Shown piece after piece: positions 10,872 to 21,430 of a stretch of 64,000 bases of DNA (position 1 is the stretch's first letter; every line of letters starts with the position of its first letter). The translations under genes and the position numbers were made by a program. The DNA comes from Oegoconia quadripuncta. Taxonomy: Eukaryota; Arthropoda; Insecta; Lepidoptera; Autostichidae. Location of the stretch: the NCBI GenBank assembly GCA_949316235.1, contig OX438751.1, positions 25,511,885 through 25,575,884 of the forward strand, read 5' to 3'. The notes under the pieces were generated by a model. The model saw only the letters and a program-made list of their open reading frames with translations. It ran no database searches and was not told where the DNA came from.

Positions 10872-10912
10872 CACTCAAAGAACAGATTAGATACCACAGC
10901 TAAAATTGGGTA
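10872..10912 (+). repeat. Left terminal inverted repeat of the 14.4-kb element
   Basis: Begins CACTCAAAGAACAG and has CACAGCTAAA about 25 bases in. The reverse complement of 25,240-25,281 begins CACGGAAAGAAATG and has CGCAGCTAAA about 25 bases in. Confidence 0.65.
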
Positions 10913-11990
10913 CTGTTAGCTAAAAATCTTCCAAACTATACGGATAGGCAAGAGATTAGCAACTACAGGAAAAAGTTTTTAGCTGGGCGAAATTAGCAGT
11001 GCTAGCTAATTAAATTAAACCTAATAACGAAAGTACCTTAGCAATCCGACTAATTTATTTTGGCCAGTTTTAGCAACTGTAGCAAATTTTTGAGACTTTT
11101 TTTAGCAATTTTTGGTATTTATTTAGTGATGATATGTAAAGTTTCATCACTGCCAACTAATATTTTAAGTACTAGACCTATGAAATTAGCAGCAATGGCT
11201 AAGGGATGTTAGCCGTCTTAAACAAAAAGTCATTTATTTCGCAGTAATAATTAACTTTTATTTGTTGTAGCAGTTAATTTATTAGCATAAGCAACCAATT
11301 ATTTAAGTACTAGACCCAAGAAATAAGCAGCTGTGGCTCTGTAATCTTAGCTGTCTTAACTAAAGAAGTCATCAAGTTTCGCAATAATGATTAACTTTTC
11401 CTCGTTGCAGCAGTTAAATCCTTTAGCACAAGCAACTAATCATTTATAAACTAGACCTATGAAATTAGCAGCAATGGCTAAGGATTCTTAGCCATCAAAT
11501 ATCGAATGCTCAATATCGAACCCACTGACAACGAATCCTTTCGGTACCAAATCAAAAAAATTAGCTACCGATGATAAGTAAGTTAGTAGTTTCAGTCAAT
11601 ATTTATCAAATTTATCGACCGGTGGTGGAGTACGTTAGTTGGTTTAGCCAATATTTAGCAATACTTAGTAGTGACAGGTAACAGTGTTCGTTATAGAGCT
11701 GCACCGCTAATACCTTTGAGTTGTGATAACTAATCAGTTAGGTACAACAACAGAGAAAATTAGGAATAGTTTGTAAAGTTTTAGCTACTTCAACGAATAT
11801 TTTATCAATTGTAGTCGTTACTAACAAGTTACTTTGATGTGGAATTGGATATTATTTAGAACTAACATCTAAATCAATTACCACCGACTGTTAAATTACT
11901 TTGCTTAAGCATCCGATATTAATGGTTCACTGAGCTAAATAAGTAGCTATACCTGAAGAGCTTCTTGGACATAGCTGCTAATGTTTGTAA
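10913..11990. repeat. Left subterminal region with irregular TTAGC/GCTAA repeats
   Basis: Phrases such as 'aaattagcagcaatggctaa' (near 11,182 and 11,464) and 'gaaataagcagctgtggct' (near 11,320) mark a unit of roughly 140 bp in three diverged copies, each starting 'ctagacc'. 'ttagc', 'gctaa' and 'agcta' recur throughout. No coding frame. Confidence 0.6.
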
Positions 11991-13420
11991 CTTTTTTTCA
12001 ATATTACAGCCTCTTGTTAGGTACGTTAAACAAGTTTATTTGCCACCTCAGGGAAATGTTTTCGTAGTAGTTAACAATGTTTTAGCTGTGATCTATAACG
12101 ATATCAGCAACTGTAAGTAACTTTTTTACCTACGAAAGCATTGTTTCTTTGCTACTTTAGGGAAGTGATTTCGTTGCACTTAACAGATCTTAGTTGTGAT
12201 CAATAACAATATTCGCAAATGTAAGTAACCCTTTTAGGTACCACAGCCAGTTTCTATGCTAACTTAGGGAAGTGTTTTCGTAGCACTTAACAGTATCTTA
12301 GTTGTGATCAATAACGATATTAGCAAGTGTAAGTAACCCTTTTAGGTAACACAGTCAGTTTCTGTGCTACCTCAGGGAAGTGATTTCGATGCACTGAACA
12401 GTATCTTAGTTGTGATCAATAACGATTTTAGCAAATGTAAGGAACCCTTTTAGGTACCACTGCCAGATTCTTTGCTACCTCAGGGAAGTGATTTCGATGC
12501 ACTGTACAGTATCTTAGTTGTGATCAATAACAATGTTAGCAAATGTGAGTAACCCTTTTAGGTAACACAGCCAGTTTCTTTGCTACCTCAGGGAAGTGAT
12601 TTCGATGCACTGAACAGTATCTTAGTTGTGATCAATAACGATATTAGCAAATGTAAGGAACCCTTTTAGGTACCACTGCCAGATTCTTTGCTACCTCAAG
12701 GAAGTGATTTCGATGTACTGTACAGTATCTTAGTTGTGATCAATAACAATGTTAGCAAATGTGAGTAACTTTTTTAGGTAACACAGCCAGTTTCTTTGCT
12801 ACCTTAGGGAAGTAATTTCGTTGCACTGAACAGTATCTTAGCTGTGATCAATAACGATTTAGCAAAAGTAAGTAACCCTTTTAGGTACCACTGAGAGTTT
12901 CTTTGCTATCTTAGGGAAGTATTTTCGTAGCACTTAACAGTAGCTTAGTTATAATCAATAACGATACTAGCAAATGTAACAACTCTTTTAGCTACCACAG
13001 TTGAGTTTCTTTGCTACCTTAGGGAACTGATTTCGTTGCACTGAACAGTATCTTGGTTGTGATCAATAACATATTAGCAAATGTAAGTAACCTTTTTAAC
13101 TACCACAGCTAGTTTCTTAACTGTCTTAGAGAAGTGTTCTCGTAGCACTTAACAGTAGCTTAGTTGTGATCAATAACGAAATTAGCAAATATATGTAACT
13201 CTCTTGGTTACAACAACCAGTTTTATGAGCTATATTAAACAAGTTGATTTACTACCTCAGGAAAGCGTTTTCGTAGAACTCAACAATAGCTTAATTCTGA
13301 TCAATAATAATATTAGCTAATTTAATTAACTGTACAGCCCGCTTTATTAGGTATATATAACAAGTTAATTTGCTACATTAGAGAAGCGTTTTTTGTAGCA
13401 CTTAGCAGTAGTTGTGAGTA
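11990..13420 (+). repeat. Array A: about 12 tandem copies of a 110-bp unit
   Basis: Each unit carries 'gctacctcagggaagtg', 'cagtatcttagttgtgatca', 'ataacgatattagcaaatg' and 'taacccttttaggta'. The 'gatcaataa' box recurs near 12,097, 12,200, 12,308, 12,417, 12,528 and onward to 13,295. Between about 12,310 and 12,750 two unit types alternate, one with 'ctgaacagt' and one with 'ctgtacagt', giving a 220-bp higher-order dimer. The array lies in the left subterminal zone of the 14.4-kb element. Confidence 0.85.
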
Positions 13421-13499
13421 GAGATTTATTTATTAAAGTTTTATTGTATTATAATGTTCATATTGACATACAAACAATAAAATATGTTTGACCAATAAA

Positions 13500-13960
13500 T
13501 GTCCAATCACAACTTAAGTACTATGAAGTGCTACGAAAACGTTTCCCTCAGTCAACTTGTTGAATATATACCTAATAAATAAAGCAGGCTGTGGTGAATA
13601 GACTTACTTATATTTGCTAATATCAATATTGATCATACATAGCTACTGTAAAGTGCCATGAAAACGCTGTTTTAAGGTAGCAAATTAACTAGTTTAATAT
13701 TACTAATAAAGAGAACTGTGGCAGTGAAAAGAATATTTGGTAATTTATTTCATAATTATTGATCGCAACTAAACTATTGGTTGGTGCTATGAAACAATTC
13801 TTTATAGCCGGATTTATATTGTTGGGAACTAAGTGATGCTTTGAAACTAACTCAACATCACTTTTGCAATGTATATTTGGCCTGGTGCTAAAACAAACTG
13901 TGGTAGCGAAAAGAGTAATACACTAACATGTGCCAATGTCGGTATTAGTCACAAGTAAGC
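13500..13960 (-). repeat. Inverted arm of array A
   Basis: Reverse-complement A units: 'gaagtgctacgaaaacgttt', 'ccctcagtcaacttgttgaa' and 'atttgctaatatcaatattg'. They oppose the last forward units and make a large palindrome whose centre is the AT-rich spacer near 13,430-13,500. Three to four diverged inverted units are visible. Confidence 0.75.
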
Positions 13961-14111
13961 TTATGCTAAATTGCTACAAATTGACTTCCCCAAGGTAGGA
14001 CATTAACATATTTAACATTCCTAGTAAATGATATAAATTTTAACTTAACTATTAACATACTGTTAAGAGCCACTTGAAGTTATTTAGAATATGAAACAAT
14101 ATACATACTAA

Positions 14112-14333
14112 TCAAGACTTTATTAAAACGCAATCCAGGGCGTGAAATATTTTAAAATATGTGACGAAAGCCTTTAACGGATTGTCAAAGTTGTACAACA
14201 CGTCGTTTATAACGATGGAGCAGCTCTTTATAGCGTCTTCATCCGGTGATACCGCAACCAGTAGAGGTCCGTAGTTCAGGCCGAATTCTAAGAACTTTTT
14301 CTTATTTATTTCTGTTTGAATCTCCGAAAAGTC
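14112..14333 (-). CDS. SAM gene last exon
   Basis: The acceptor 'aataattttcag' precedes 73 open codons and a TGA. Residues 1-30 include EIQTEINKKKFLEFGLNYGP and LLVAV; residues 40-70 include VINDVLYNFDNPLKAF and YFKIFHALDCV. Alternating hydrophobic residues and codon use look like real coding DNA, unlike the flanking arrays. Family members usually run a further 20 or so residues, so this end may be shortened. Confidence 0.72.
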   Translation of the reverse strand, partial: DFSEIQTEINKKKFLEFGLNYGPLLVAVSPDEDAIKSCSIVINDVLYNFDNPLKAFVTYFKIFHALDCVLIKS

Positions 14334-15030
14334 CTGAAAATTATTACTTTAAATAGACATTGAAGCCGAAATAAAAGTGTCAAAACTCAGAAGACAATAC
14401 ATAACTTTTCATCTATCTCTATTGTCTCATTTTCATATAATATTAGAAGCCTAGTTGTAATAAAGTGTTGATATTCTCGAAAGTATTGCATATTACATTA
14501 TATGTTATGTCAAATATTTGCATAGGCAAGGAGTAGAAAACACCTTAAGCCAAATTTCATACAAATCAGTTAGGTTGAGGAGCTAGTCACCATGAGTTTG
14601 TATGATTTTTTTTTATTTATTAATTTGAAAGACAAACAGTTGCTTTAATTTAATTTTAAAGAGTTAATTTAGCTTAGTTCAAGTAGTGACAGCTCGTGGT
14701 TGGGGGAATGACTGGACGTCTCGCATTAACGAGATCAACGGTTCGATTCTAAATGCAAAGCACGAGTTTTTCGTTTTTGAAATCTTAAGTACATAAGTAC
14801 GTATTTGTCACTGACTGTTGTGTCTTGAGCACGATAACTTCCCTGTCTAAGAACATGCTATTTAATACTTAAAATTGATAAGAGTTAGATCAGTAAATGG
14901 TTAAAGTGACATAAATCTGAATAAGCTCGCAATTGTCGCACAGCAACAGCTGAATAGCTTAGTTTCAGCCATATTCTGCGCTTATTGATAGACGTAGAAT
15001 GTTCTAAGGTAGGTACTTCCTTTGACATAC

Positions 15031-15154
15031 CTATTGTATTAATCCATCTCGTGACTCCATTTTGGATGGCCGCCATTGCTTATTTTTGTACGTTACAATA
15101 TTTTTGACACCAAATAGGGATGACAGTGATCTCAAAATGTTAACTTTTTTCCAT
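15031..15154 (-). pseudogene. SAM gene exon 4
   Basis: The acceptor 'tttatttacag' precedes 41 codons: WKKVNILRSLSSLFGVKNIV, TYKNKQWRPSKMESRDGLIQ, then TAG directly at the donor TAG|GTATGT. The TAG is probably a decayed CAG or AAG codon. Its phase 0 end matches the phase 0 start of exon 5. The 'WRPSK' block is the clearest family landmark. Confidence 0.65.
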
Positions 15155-15639
15155 CTGTAAATAAATATAAATACTTTATAGATAACAAAAGACTCCAATT
15201 TAAAATTTCAGTAAGAACTATCATTTGTTAATACAATCTCGCCAAATCTTGTACTGATGAAAGGAGGAAAACGACTACAAACAAATGATATAATGGTTTT
15301 TTAAAAGAAACCATATCATAATTACGGTTCGGAATTCAGAGGCACGAATTTTAAAGTAGGTACAAAAAGTGTCAGTATCACTGCTAAGTTGTAACATGGA
15401 TACGCTGATGTTAAATAAAGGTTAAAAAATTAAGTAGAGATTAAATATGTAACTACCTGCTGTAAAGCAATCATTAATCCCATTATTATTAATGTTTTAT
15501 TTTACTAGTAATAAAAGCCGCCACAGTAGGCCATTCAATATAGAGCTGCATATTGTGAAGTCGATTTCGAGCTGCGGAAATAATAAGTGTTAGTAAAATT
15601 TCGTTGTTGTTCATAGATAATTATTACCATCAAAGTAAA

Positions 15640-15925
15640 ACATTATTGATGTCTATTCTGTTGTACGCAAAATAAACTAAAACCAATTTTAAATTGATAC
15701 TGTTCCTTTCTCTTTTGAACAATATGATGCGACAGCAAGACTCCAAGACAGGTTTTAATTTAATTTGTTTGCAACACAATCGATATTAATGGTGTCCATT
15801 CTGTTGTATACAAAATAAACCAAACTAAAACCAGTTTTGGAGTAGTGCTGTTCTAGGAAGAAAGGGACAGTACTACTTTAAAACTGGTTTTAGATTAAAA
15901 CAACAAAATCGACATCATTAGCTGA
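15640..15925. repeat. Hairpin MITE and half-copy within the SAM gene intron
   Basis: At 15,822-15,893 'ctaaaaccagttttggagta' faces 'tactttaaaactggttttag', a near-perfect stem of about 28 bases. A related half-copy lies at 15,648-15,715 ('tgtctattctgttgtacgca', 'aaaataaactaaaaccaatt'). Confidence 0.65.
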
Positions 15926-16103
15926 TAATTATGGTATTTAATCAAAACCAAATACTTCACCACGACAATTGAAATGTTACTAATAATGGAGAACCATTGA
16001 TTAAACTTGTCAATAAACCGTGGTTTCTGGGATTACTGTTTAAGAAGTTTAATTGCATCATACTTTAGAATATGCTTAAAAATAATTAAAAAAAAATTTC
16101 TAC

Positions 16104-16283
16104 CAGTCTGTAACCATCAAGCCTTTTGAGTGCAGCAAACTCCTTCATGTCTTAATGAATTTGCATGTTGTTTTTCATGAAATTATAAAGTCTTGCTGAA
16201 GTACTATTATGCCAATTTTCTTTCACGTGATCAACTGTATCAATTATTTTTCATCCAGAGTAAAACATCTTCTTGCTCTTCGT
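16104..16283 (-). pseudogene. SAM gene exon 3, broken
   Basis: The acceptor 'cacatatttcag' precedes EEQEDVLLWMKNN. A one-base shift follows, then DTVDHVKENWHNSTSARLYN, MKNNMQIH, a stop, then DMKEFAALKRLDGYRL and a possible donor CTG|GTAGAA. The WxxxxxxR spacing and the 'ALK...GY.L' block match the middle of the family. Confidence 0.6.
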
Positions 16284-16416
16284 CTGAAATATGTGTTTAA
16301 ATGTGAATTCAGAATTTTGAAATCTTTAATTAGGGTTCCTTAACAAAGTCACTCTGTTAAGTCTGTCTGTTTATTTTACTTTTTTATCATTTATTTGTGA
16401 GATTTTATAACATATG

Positions 16417-16590
16417 AATTTGTTAAATGTTGAATCAATATTTAATTATAACATTTTTACTACAGTTGTGGTGCATATACATACCAGAGATATTATTGAA
16501 AATGACATTAATTTGTTACATGTTCAATCAATATTTAATTATAAGATTTATACTACAGTTATGGTGCACACATACCCTGTTGGGGGGCGG
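16417..16590 (+). repeat. 93-bp tandem duplication
   Basis: Two copies of a unit with 'aatttgtta', 'tcaatatttaattata' and 'actacagtt' start near 16,417 and 16,510. They account for the two overlapping 61-codon frames here. Confidence 0.75.
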
Positions 16591-16804
16591 TCGCGCTAAT
16601 GTTTCAACGTGAAAACTAAAACTTAGGTTTCGTGTTTTATTTTTTGATTCAATAAGTAACAAGCTCTATAGAAAGATGTGAACATTCATGGGATAGCACT
16701 AGAACCAAGGGACTGTTAGAGGTGTTATAGAGAACTATCAGGTGGGCCTCTGTTCAGCAGTGGATTTCTGCAGCTTGAAGGAGGTAAACATATTAGCATG
16801 TGTT

Positions 16805-16925
16805 GTATTAACTAGGGCGAATTCAGAATACATAGCAAAGATTATTACTTGATAGACCTAAATTAATTAGAAGTAGTTGCACCACAAGTCTTAGCAGATA
16901 CAAATAAGTTAGATTGGGCATGCTA
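16805..16925 (+). repeat. Solitary array-B unit
   Basis: 'agcaaagattattacttgat', 'aagtagttgcaccacaagtc' and 'ttagcagatacaaataagtt' match the array-B unit found at 21,960-24,890, about 5 kb away. Confidence 0.75.
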
Positions 16926-17311
16926 AAAAAATATTATATTTTCTTCTATTTTTTTAATGAAAAATAACACTTTTATAGGAAACTAACTTGAACTATTATA
17001 TTTTAAATTGACAATGATGAAATGAATAGGCCGTCAAATGCCAACTGAAACTATCAATCATTAAAATCAAAATATATACAAATGGATGTTATTGGCAGGA
17101 ATTAAGTTTTTTTAACATACCCATTGTAATGTATAAACAAGGTTTTAAGATAATAGCGAAATCAACTCAGGCAAATTAAAAACCTTGAAAGAAATGTTGT
17201 GCTCGGAGGTATAAATATTTACACAACAAACATATTGTAGATATTTGTGCAATTAGGATTAAATAGCCAATATAATTAGCCAAACATTTTTCTAAATTTT
17301 AATTCTCTTAC

Positions 17312-17459
17312 CTGGTGCCCTGGGTACCTGGGTTTAAGAACTTGCTCTTAAATTTTTCTAAATGCTCCATGAAGGTTAATCGTTCGCCAATTTTTGGGAA
17401 AATTTTCTCCAATGAATATTCAGTAAGCAAGGATAGATGACTCTTCTCCATTCCTTCTT
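17312..17459 (-). CDS. SAM gene exon 2
   Basis: The acceptor 'tatttttgcag' is followed by 148 open bases and the donor CCAG|GTAAGAG. It holds the second half of the SAM domain (LLTEYSLEKIFPKIGERL) and a short linker with LNPGTQGT. It ends in phase 2, which does not fit exon 3 directly and supports a lost exon. Confidence 0.7.
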
Positions 17460-18075
17460 CTGCAAAAATAAACCAACCATAACAGTAAGAAATAAGTAAA
17501 TATCTTGCATGACGTCATTATTTTTCTTGTAAATTCATTAGGTAGGTAAGAGTAGTTTGCCCCTCAACATGTCACGTTCATCTCATAAATTGGCGCATTG
17601 TGGTATCTGAAGAGGTCTCCTTACCTTTTTTGGAAAATACAGTCATACTCTGGCTTTTACCGACTAAAGTTTACCACTATAAATTGGTCATCGATGTTAG
17701 CCCGTTAATACACAATACATATAAACCTGAATTTTATCAATGCTCACCTCAGGCACTTCGCTACAATATAAGGAGTTGAGCAACGAAAACAATAAACATG
17801 TAGGAATTACTCCGTGCTAGTCCATTAAATTGAGGGCGGAAAGTAGAGAGACGTGGTCATTACTCCACCGACAAGAGCATAGCTCTTAAATTGAAGAATA
17901 AGAAGTCCATACAAGTCCTTGGGCATTGTAGTTATATGTATACCTCACACGAACTCACGCCCCATTTTTTCCTTTACCGGGTTGCGCCTGCGCTAGGTAG
18001 GCTCCATTATTACGTCTCAGTTTCACTTGGTACCTTTTGTAAGTATTTTTTGCGACGAATCATGTAGGTACTTAC

Positions 18076-18133
18076 CTTCGAATTTGTTTATAATATCTTG
18101 AGAGTAGCCCCAGCTACTGAGCAGTCGTGACAT
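18076..18133 (-). CDS. SAM gene exon 1
   Basis: Starts at ATG 18,133 in context 'gaaattactATGtca', encodes 19 residues and ends in phase 1 at a strong donor, G|GTAAGT. The next exon restores a GAA codon, giving KFEEEGMEK without a break. No in-frame upstream ATG was seen in the adjoining bases. Confidence 0.7.
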
Positions 18134-18310
18134 AGTAATTTCTTGATCTATATACTATAAACTCACTTGAAATTACAAACTAACCTTTTTTACGAAAATT
18201 TAGACTCGACACATACTCAACCGACGAACGACTAAAAGTAGTGGACCGAGTATTTCGCGCCGACGCCGACAGACGCAGGGTTGCCAGATGTTATTTTCCA
18301 ATTTTAGCCA
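18134..18310 (-). promoter_or_regulatory. Presumed 5' leader and promoter of the SAM gene
   Basis: This stretch upstream of exon 1 turns GC-rich with 'cgcgccgacgccgacagac' near 18,257, unlike its AT-rich surroundings. A possible first splice donor lies at 'aaaaaaggttagt' on the minus strand. No TATA box stands out. This is inferred from position only. Confidence 0.3.
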
Positions 18311-19039
18311 GATTAAAAATGTTTTATCCAAAATGTTATTTTCTCAAATAAACAACCGCCAAACTTCATTAAACAAGAATAACAAATAAAATTGTAAATG
18401 AGTGTCTATAATTTCATAATTAATACAAACGCGCGCGGTTGCGCCTTGGTCAGCGTAAAGCTTCCGATATTGTATGTGTGACCGTGGGAATACCTATATT
18501 GCATTGTAATCGTTTTGTATTTTCCCCAATATTTGTTATTAGTTACAGACTATTTTGTTATACTCATTGACATTTTCATTTTTCAGATTTTGAATGCACT
18601 AAAAGGCACTGTTTCTTTATCTTTCGTTTACGGTCAATTCGCCTGTTTAATTTATTTTCAGAAATATTTCGCCAGGACCGCAATGTTTCACCAGAATAAA
18701 ATATATAAAATACCCCAATAATTTTTTTTTGGGTCAAGTATACTTTAAAACTATAAAAACCGGTCAAGCGCGAGACCAATGACGACGCTTGTATGTATAG
18801 ATATTATTATTACTGTTTTTTACGTTATAGCAAAACAAATTACGCGTCATTAAATTAATGAAGTTCGTTAAACGTTAAAGCGTTACATTTCAAAAGATTT
18901 AACGAAAGTTAACTTTAACTTGTAATAGAAATTTATTTTTAAAATGTCTTAATAAATCTAATGTCTAATTAAATAGTTATTTAAAAAAAATTGGTGTGGG
19001 AAGCTTACTGGACTGGACTTAAAAAATAATATAAGAAGG

Positions 19040-19205
19040 GTGTTTCATTACCTAGGGTTTGTAATAATAAGTTGTCTTCCGTCGGTTTTTCCGGAATCTT
19101 ATAATCTTGGAATCTTTAAGAGTAGAGTGAATAGCATTTACTGAGATCGCGTGTTTCATCTTCGGCCACATCATCACTTCACATCAGGTGAAAAAGTCAT
19201 ACATA
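19040..19205 (+). repeat. LINE-K 3' tail
   Basis: 'gaatagcatttactgagatc', 'gcgtgtttcatcttcggcc' and 'cacatcaggtg' match the tails at 40,542-40,660 and 53,876-54,000. It is nested in the 14.4-kb element. Confidence 0.7.
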
Positions 19206-19684
19206 AAAAAATATATTATTAAAAGATCAAAATACCGTCATTCATCGTTATCTAACATAAGGTGTATATTACCATTCATACATATCAATATATTAAAGTT
19301 ATCTGAAAGCGAAACTCGTAGGCGTTACGCATTTTATGAAACTACCAATGAACAGGAATCCTGAAATAGCCTCAATCGCCTGTCATTTTTCTTCCAGGGT
19401 AACGTAAATGGGTACTAGTAGGTAATTTGTCGCATTTTTTCGGATCGTAAATGTCGAAACATTTCGCTGAACTGGATGCGGGCCGGCAGCAATGTTGTCA
19501 AAATTTATTTACAAAAAAGCGCCGAGTTGACTTTATAAACCGCTGGACAGTCAAATTTTGGCGAGGAAAGCTAGAGGAAATATTATTATTTATTATTTTC
19601 GACATTAAGCTTATTAGTAGCTCATAACATAACTGGATATTTACCACGAGCATATGGGGTTTCCCACTTAAATGAAAAAAACCA

Positions 19685-20520
19685 TAGTTTAAGAACTTTA
19701 GCTGTTGTCGCTAAGTTCTTGTTAGTTAATTTTGCTAAAGACATTCGTCCTCAAATAATAATAATAATAATGCCGGACGATCACACCGACTAGCTGGCCT
19801 CAAACGAGAACCGACCTCTGGGGACATTACCCAGAACACCAGTTCCGAGAAAATTTTAAAAAAATCGTTTTCTAAATTCGTATAGCAATAGTAAAATCAA
19901 AGTAGTAGTCGCCTAGCCAAATTGATTGTTAAGAACTTTAGCTGTTGCCGCTAAGGTCGTATTAGTTCATTTTGCTAAAGATATTCGTTCTCAAATAATA
20001 ATAATGCCGGACGATCATACCGATTACCTGGCATCAAACGAGAACCTGGTAACGATTTCAGGCGGTATTACCCAGATGACCCAATTCCGAGAAAATTTAG
20101 AGAAAATCGTTTTCTAAAATTTGTATAACAATAGTAAAATGAAAGAAATGGTCAGTTACTCAAGTTGTTAGCTAAGAACTTTAGCTGTTGTCGCTAAGTT
20201 CTTATTAGTAAATTTTGCTAAAAATATTAGTCCTCAAATAATAATAATGCCGGACGAAGACACCGATTACCTGGCCTCAAACTAGGATACCCTTTATTAC
20301 GAGAACCTAGTAACGACTTTTGGGGGCATTACCCATAACACCCAGACCCGAGAAAATTTATAAAAGATCATTTTCTTAAATTTATAGAACAATAGTAAAA
20401 TCATAAAAGTCAGTTCCCGCCAAGTTGACAGTTAAGAACTTTAGCTGTTGTCGCTAAGTTGTTCTGCGTTAATTTTTCTAAAAATATTCGTCCTCAAATT
20501 TTAAATACAAACCGCTATAG
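19685..20520 (+). repeat. Array C: four copies of a 242-bp unit
   Basis: Units start near 19,689, 19,931, 20,172 and 20,433 (the last is partial). Each opens with a hairpin 'aagaactttagc...gctaagttctt', then 'ttcgtcctcaaataataata', 'atgccggacgatca' and 'gaaaatcgttttctaaa'. No coding sense. Confidence 0.85.
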
Positions 20521-20624
20521 GAACCTACTATCGGTCTTTAGGGAATTAACTACTTATTTAATTACTAGCTTTAGCTCGCAAATTCGTCCGTGTATAATAT
20601 AAACTAAAATAATTTGTGAATACA

Positions 20625-21010
20625 TTCTATACACTTTTCTGTATCGGGTGCCATAAAAACATAGCGCCTCGGATTTGTGTAGGGCCACCTCCAGATCGAG
20701 CATCCTTATGCGCCTCACCACTTGTGCTACTAACACAGTGGCAAGGCGTGCCGCTTCCCAGTACGAGCTCCCCCGTGCCGTCACCTGCGTATCGTGTGCA
20801 TAAAAGGTTAGCGCGTCCGCGCTAGGAATGAGCTCGCCCCTCAGCACCCAGTAACCCATGTTTCACAGGAGCGGGCCTAGCACCGAGCCCTGTGGAATAC
20901 GGTACCACGTTTTGGATAATCTATGAACCTATCCGAGAGGCAGGCGCCCACTATTCGGCATAGGTATGGAGGCATGTCATGGAACTTCAGTGCCTCTATA
21001 ATGCACCCCC
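20625..21010 (-). pseudogene. R1-type LINE reverse transcriptase fragment
   Basis: The minus strand reads IIEALKFHDMPPYL, RIVGACLSDRFIDYP, then PQGSVLGPLL, MGYWVLRGELIPSADALTFY and the catalytic box as YAHDTQVTARG, where YADD is expected, then RRIRMLDLEVALHKSEALCF. One Asp of the active-site pair is therefore lost, and stops interrupt the frame. It is a dead fragment of the RT palm, nested in the 14.4-kb element. Confidence 0.82.
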
Positions 21011-21059
21011 AGGGGACTGGGGAACTTCGATATTGACCTTAACGACGGTAACCGGTTTC

Positions 21060-21430
21060 AAGACAACGTGAGAATTAGCCATGACTTTCGTCTTGTCTAT
21101 GTTAATTTTGAGACCTGAATGGAAGAAACGTTGTGATATATTCGCCATTTACATGTTTGCCTCCTCCAGTACGCAGGTGAACCTTCGGGGATATCACATC
21201 CCCCTGAGTAACATCCACACGTAATTGAATGGGTTTTGACTTTTGATCTTGTAGTTGCACATTCATTATAGCGGCGTCAAACAGATATCTCAACATCTCG
21301 TATATCTCACCAATCGACTTGAGATAGCTGCAGAGATTCTAGAATAGCACAGATTTCGACAGAGTCGAACGTTATCATGTAGTCCATGAATGTAAGACAC
21401 AGTGGCTGATTATACTCCTCTGTCGCTCAA
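21060..21430 (-). pseudogene. RTE-type LINE reverse transcriptase fragment with internal deletion
   Basis: Reads EYNQPLCLTFMDYMITFDSV, EICAILESLQLSQVDW, then YLFDAAIMNVQLQDQKSKPI, QLRVDVTQGDVISPK, then jumps through NGEYIT to GLKINIDKTKVMANSHVV. The segment holding YADD is deleted. The first Asp region is present, and stops and shifts occur near 21,310. It lies back to back with the R1-type fragment but is from another clade. Confidence 0.82.

Larger units (their letters stand above)
14112..18133 (-). pseudogene. Spliced SAM-domain gene ('SAMD3-like'), degenerate, inside the 14.4-kb element
   Basis: Five exon-like blocks can be read right to left. Exons 1 and 2 join in phase to an N-terminal SAM domain of about 65 residues (MSRLLSSWGYSQDIINKFEE, then KSHLSLLTEYSLEKIFPKIG and ERLTFMEHLEKFKS). 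Exon 3 has MKNN, HVKENWHNSTSARLYNF and MKEFAALKRLDGYRL. Exon 4 has KNKQWRPSKMESRDGLIQ. Exon 5 has EIQTEINKKKFLEFGLNYGP, LLVAVSPDED and NPLKAFVTYFKIFHALDCV, then a stop. This order (SAM, 'Y..FPALK..GY.L', 'WRPSK', 'LKA.D..FK.FH.L') is what I recall from multi-copy uncharacterised proteins labelled SAM domain-containing protein 3-like. Exon 3 has a frameshift and a stop, exon 4 ends in TAG, and at least two exons are missing, so this copy is dead. SAM domains mediate protein-protein or RNA contacts; the role here is unknown. Confidence 0.7.

Noticed and set aside
11990..13420. A CRISPR-like array
   Set aside because: Units are 110 bp tandem repeats with no unique spacers, in a eukaryotic transposon-rich setting. 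The same applies to array B and the 56-bp minisatellite.
16414..16612. Two overlapping 61-residue proteins
   Set aside because: Both are produced by a 93-bp tandem duplication of AT-rich DNA.
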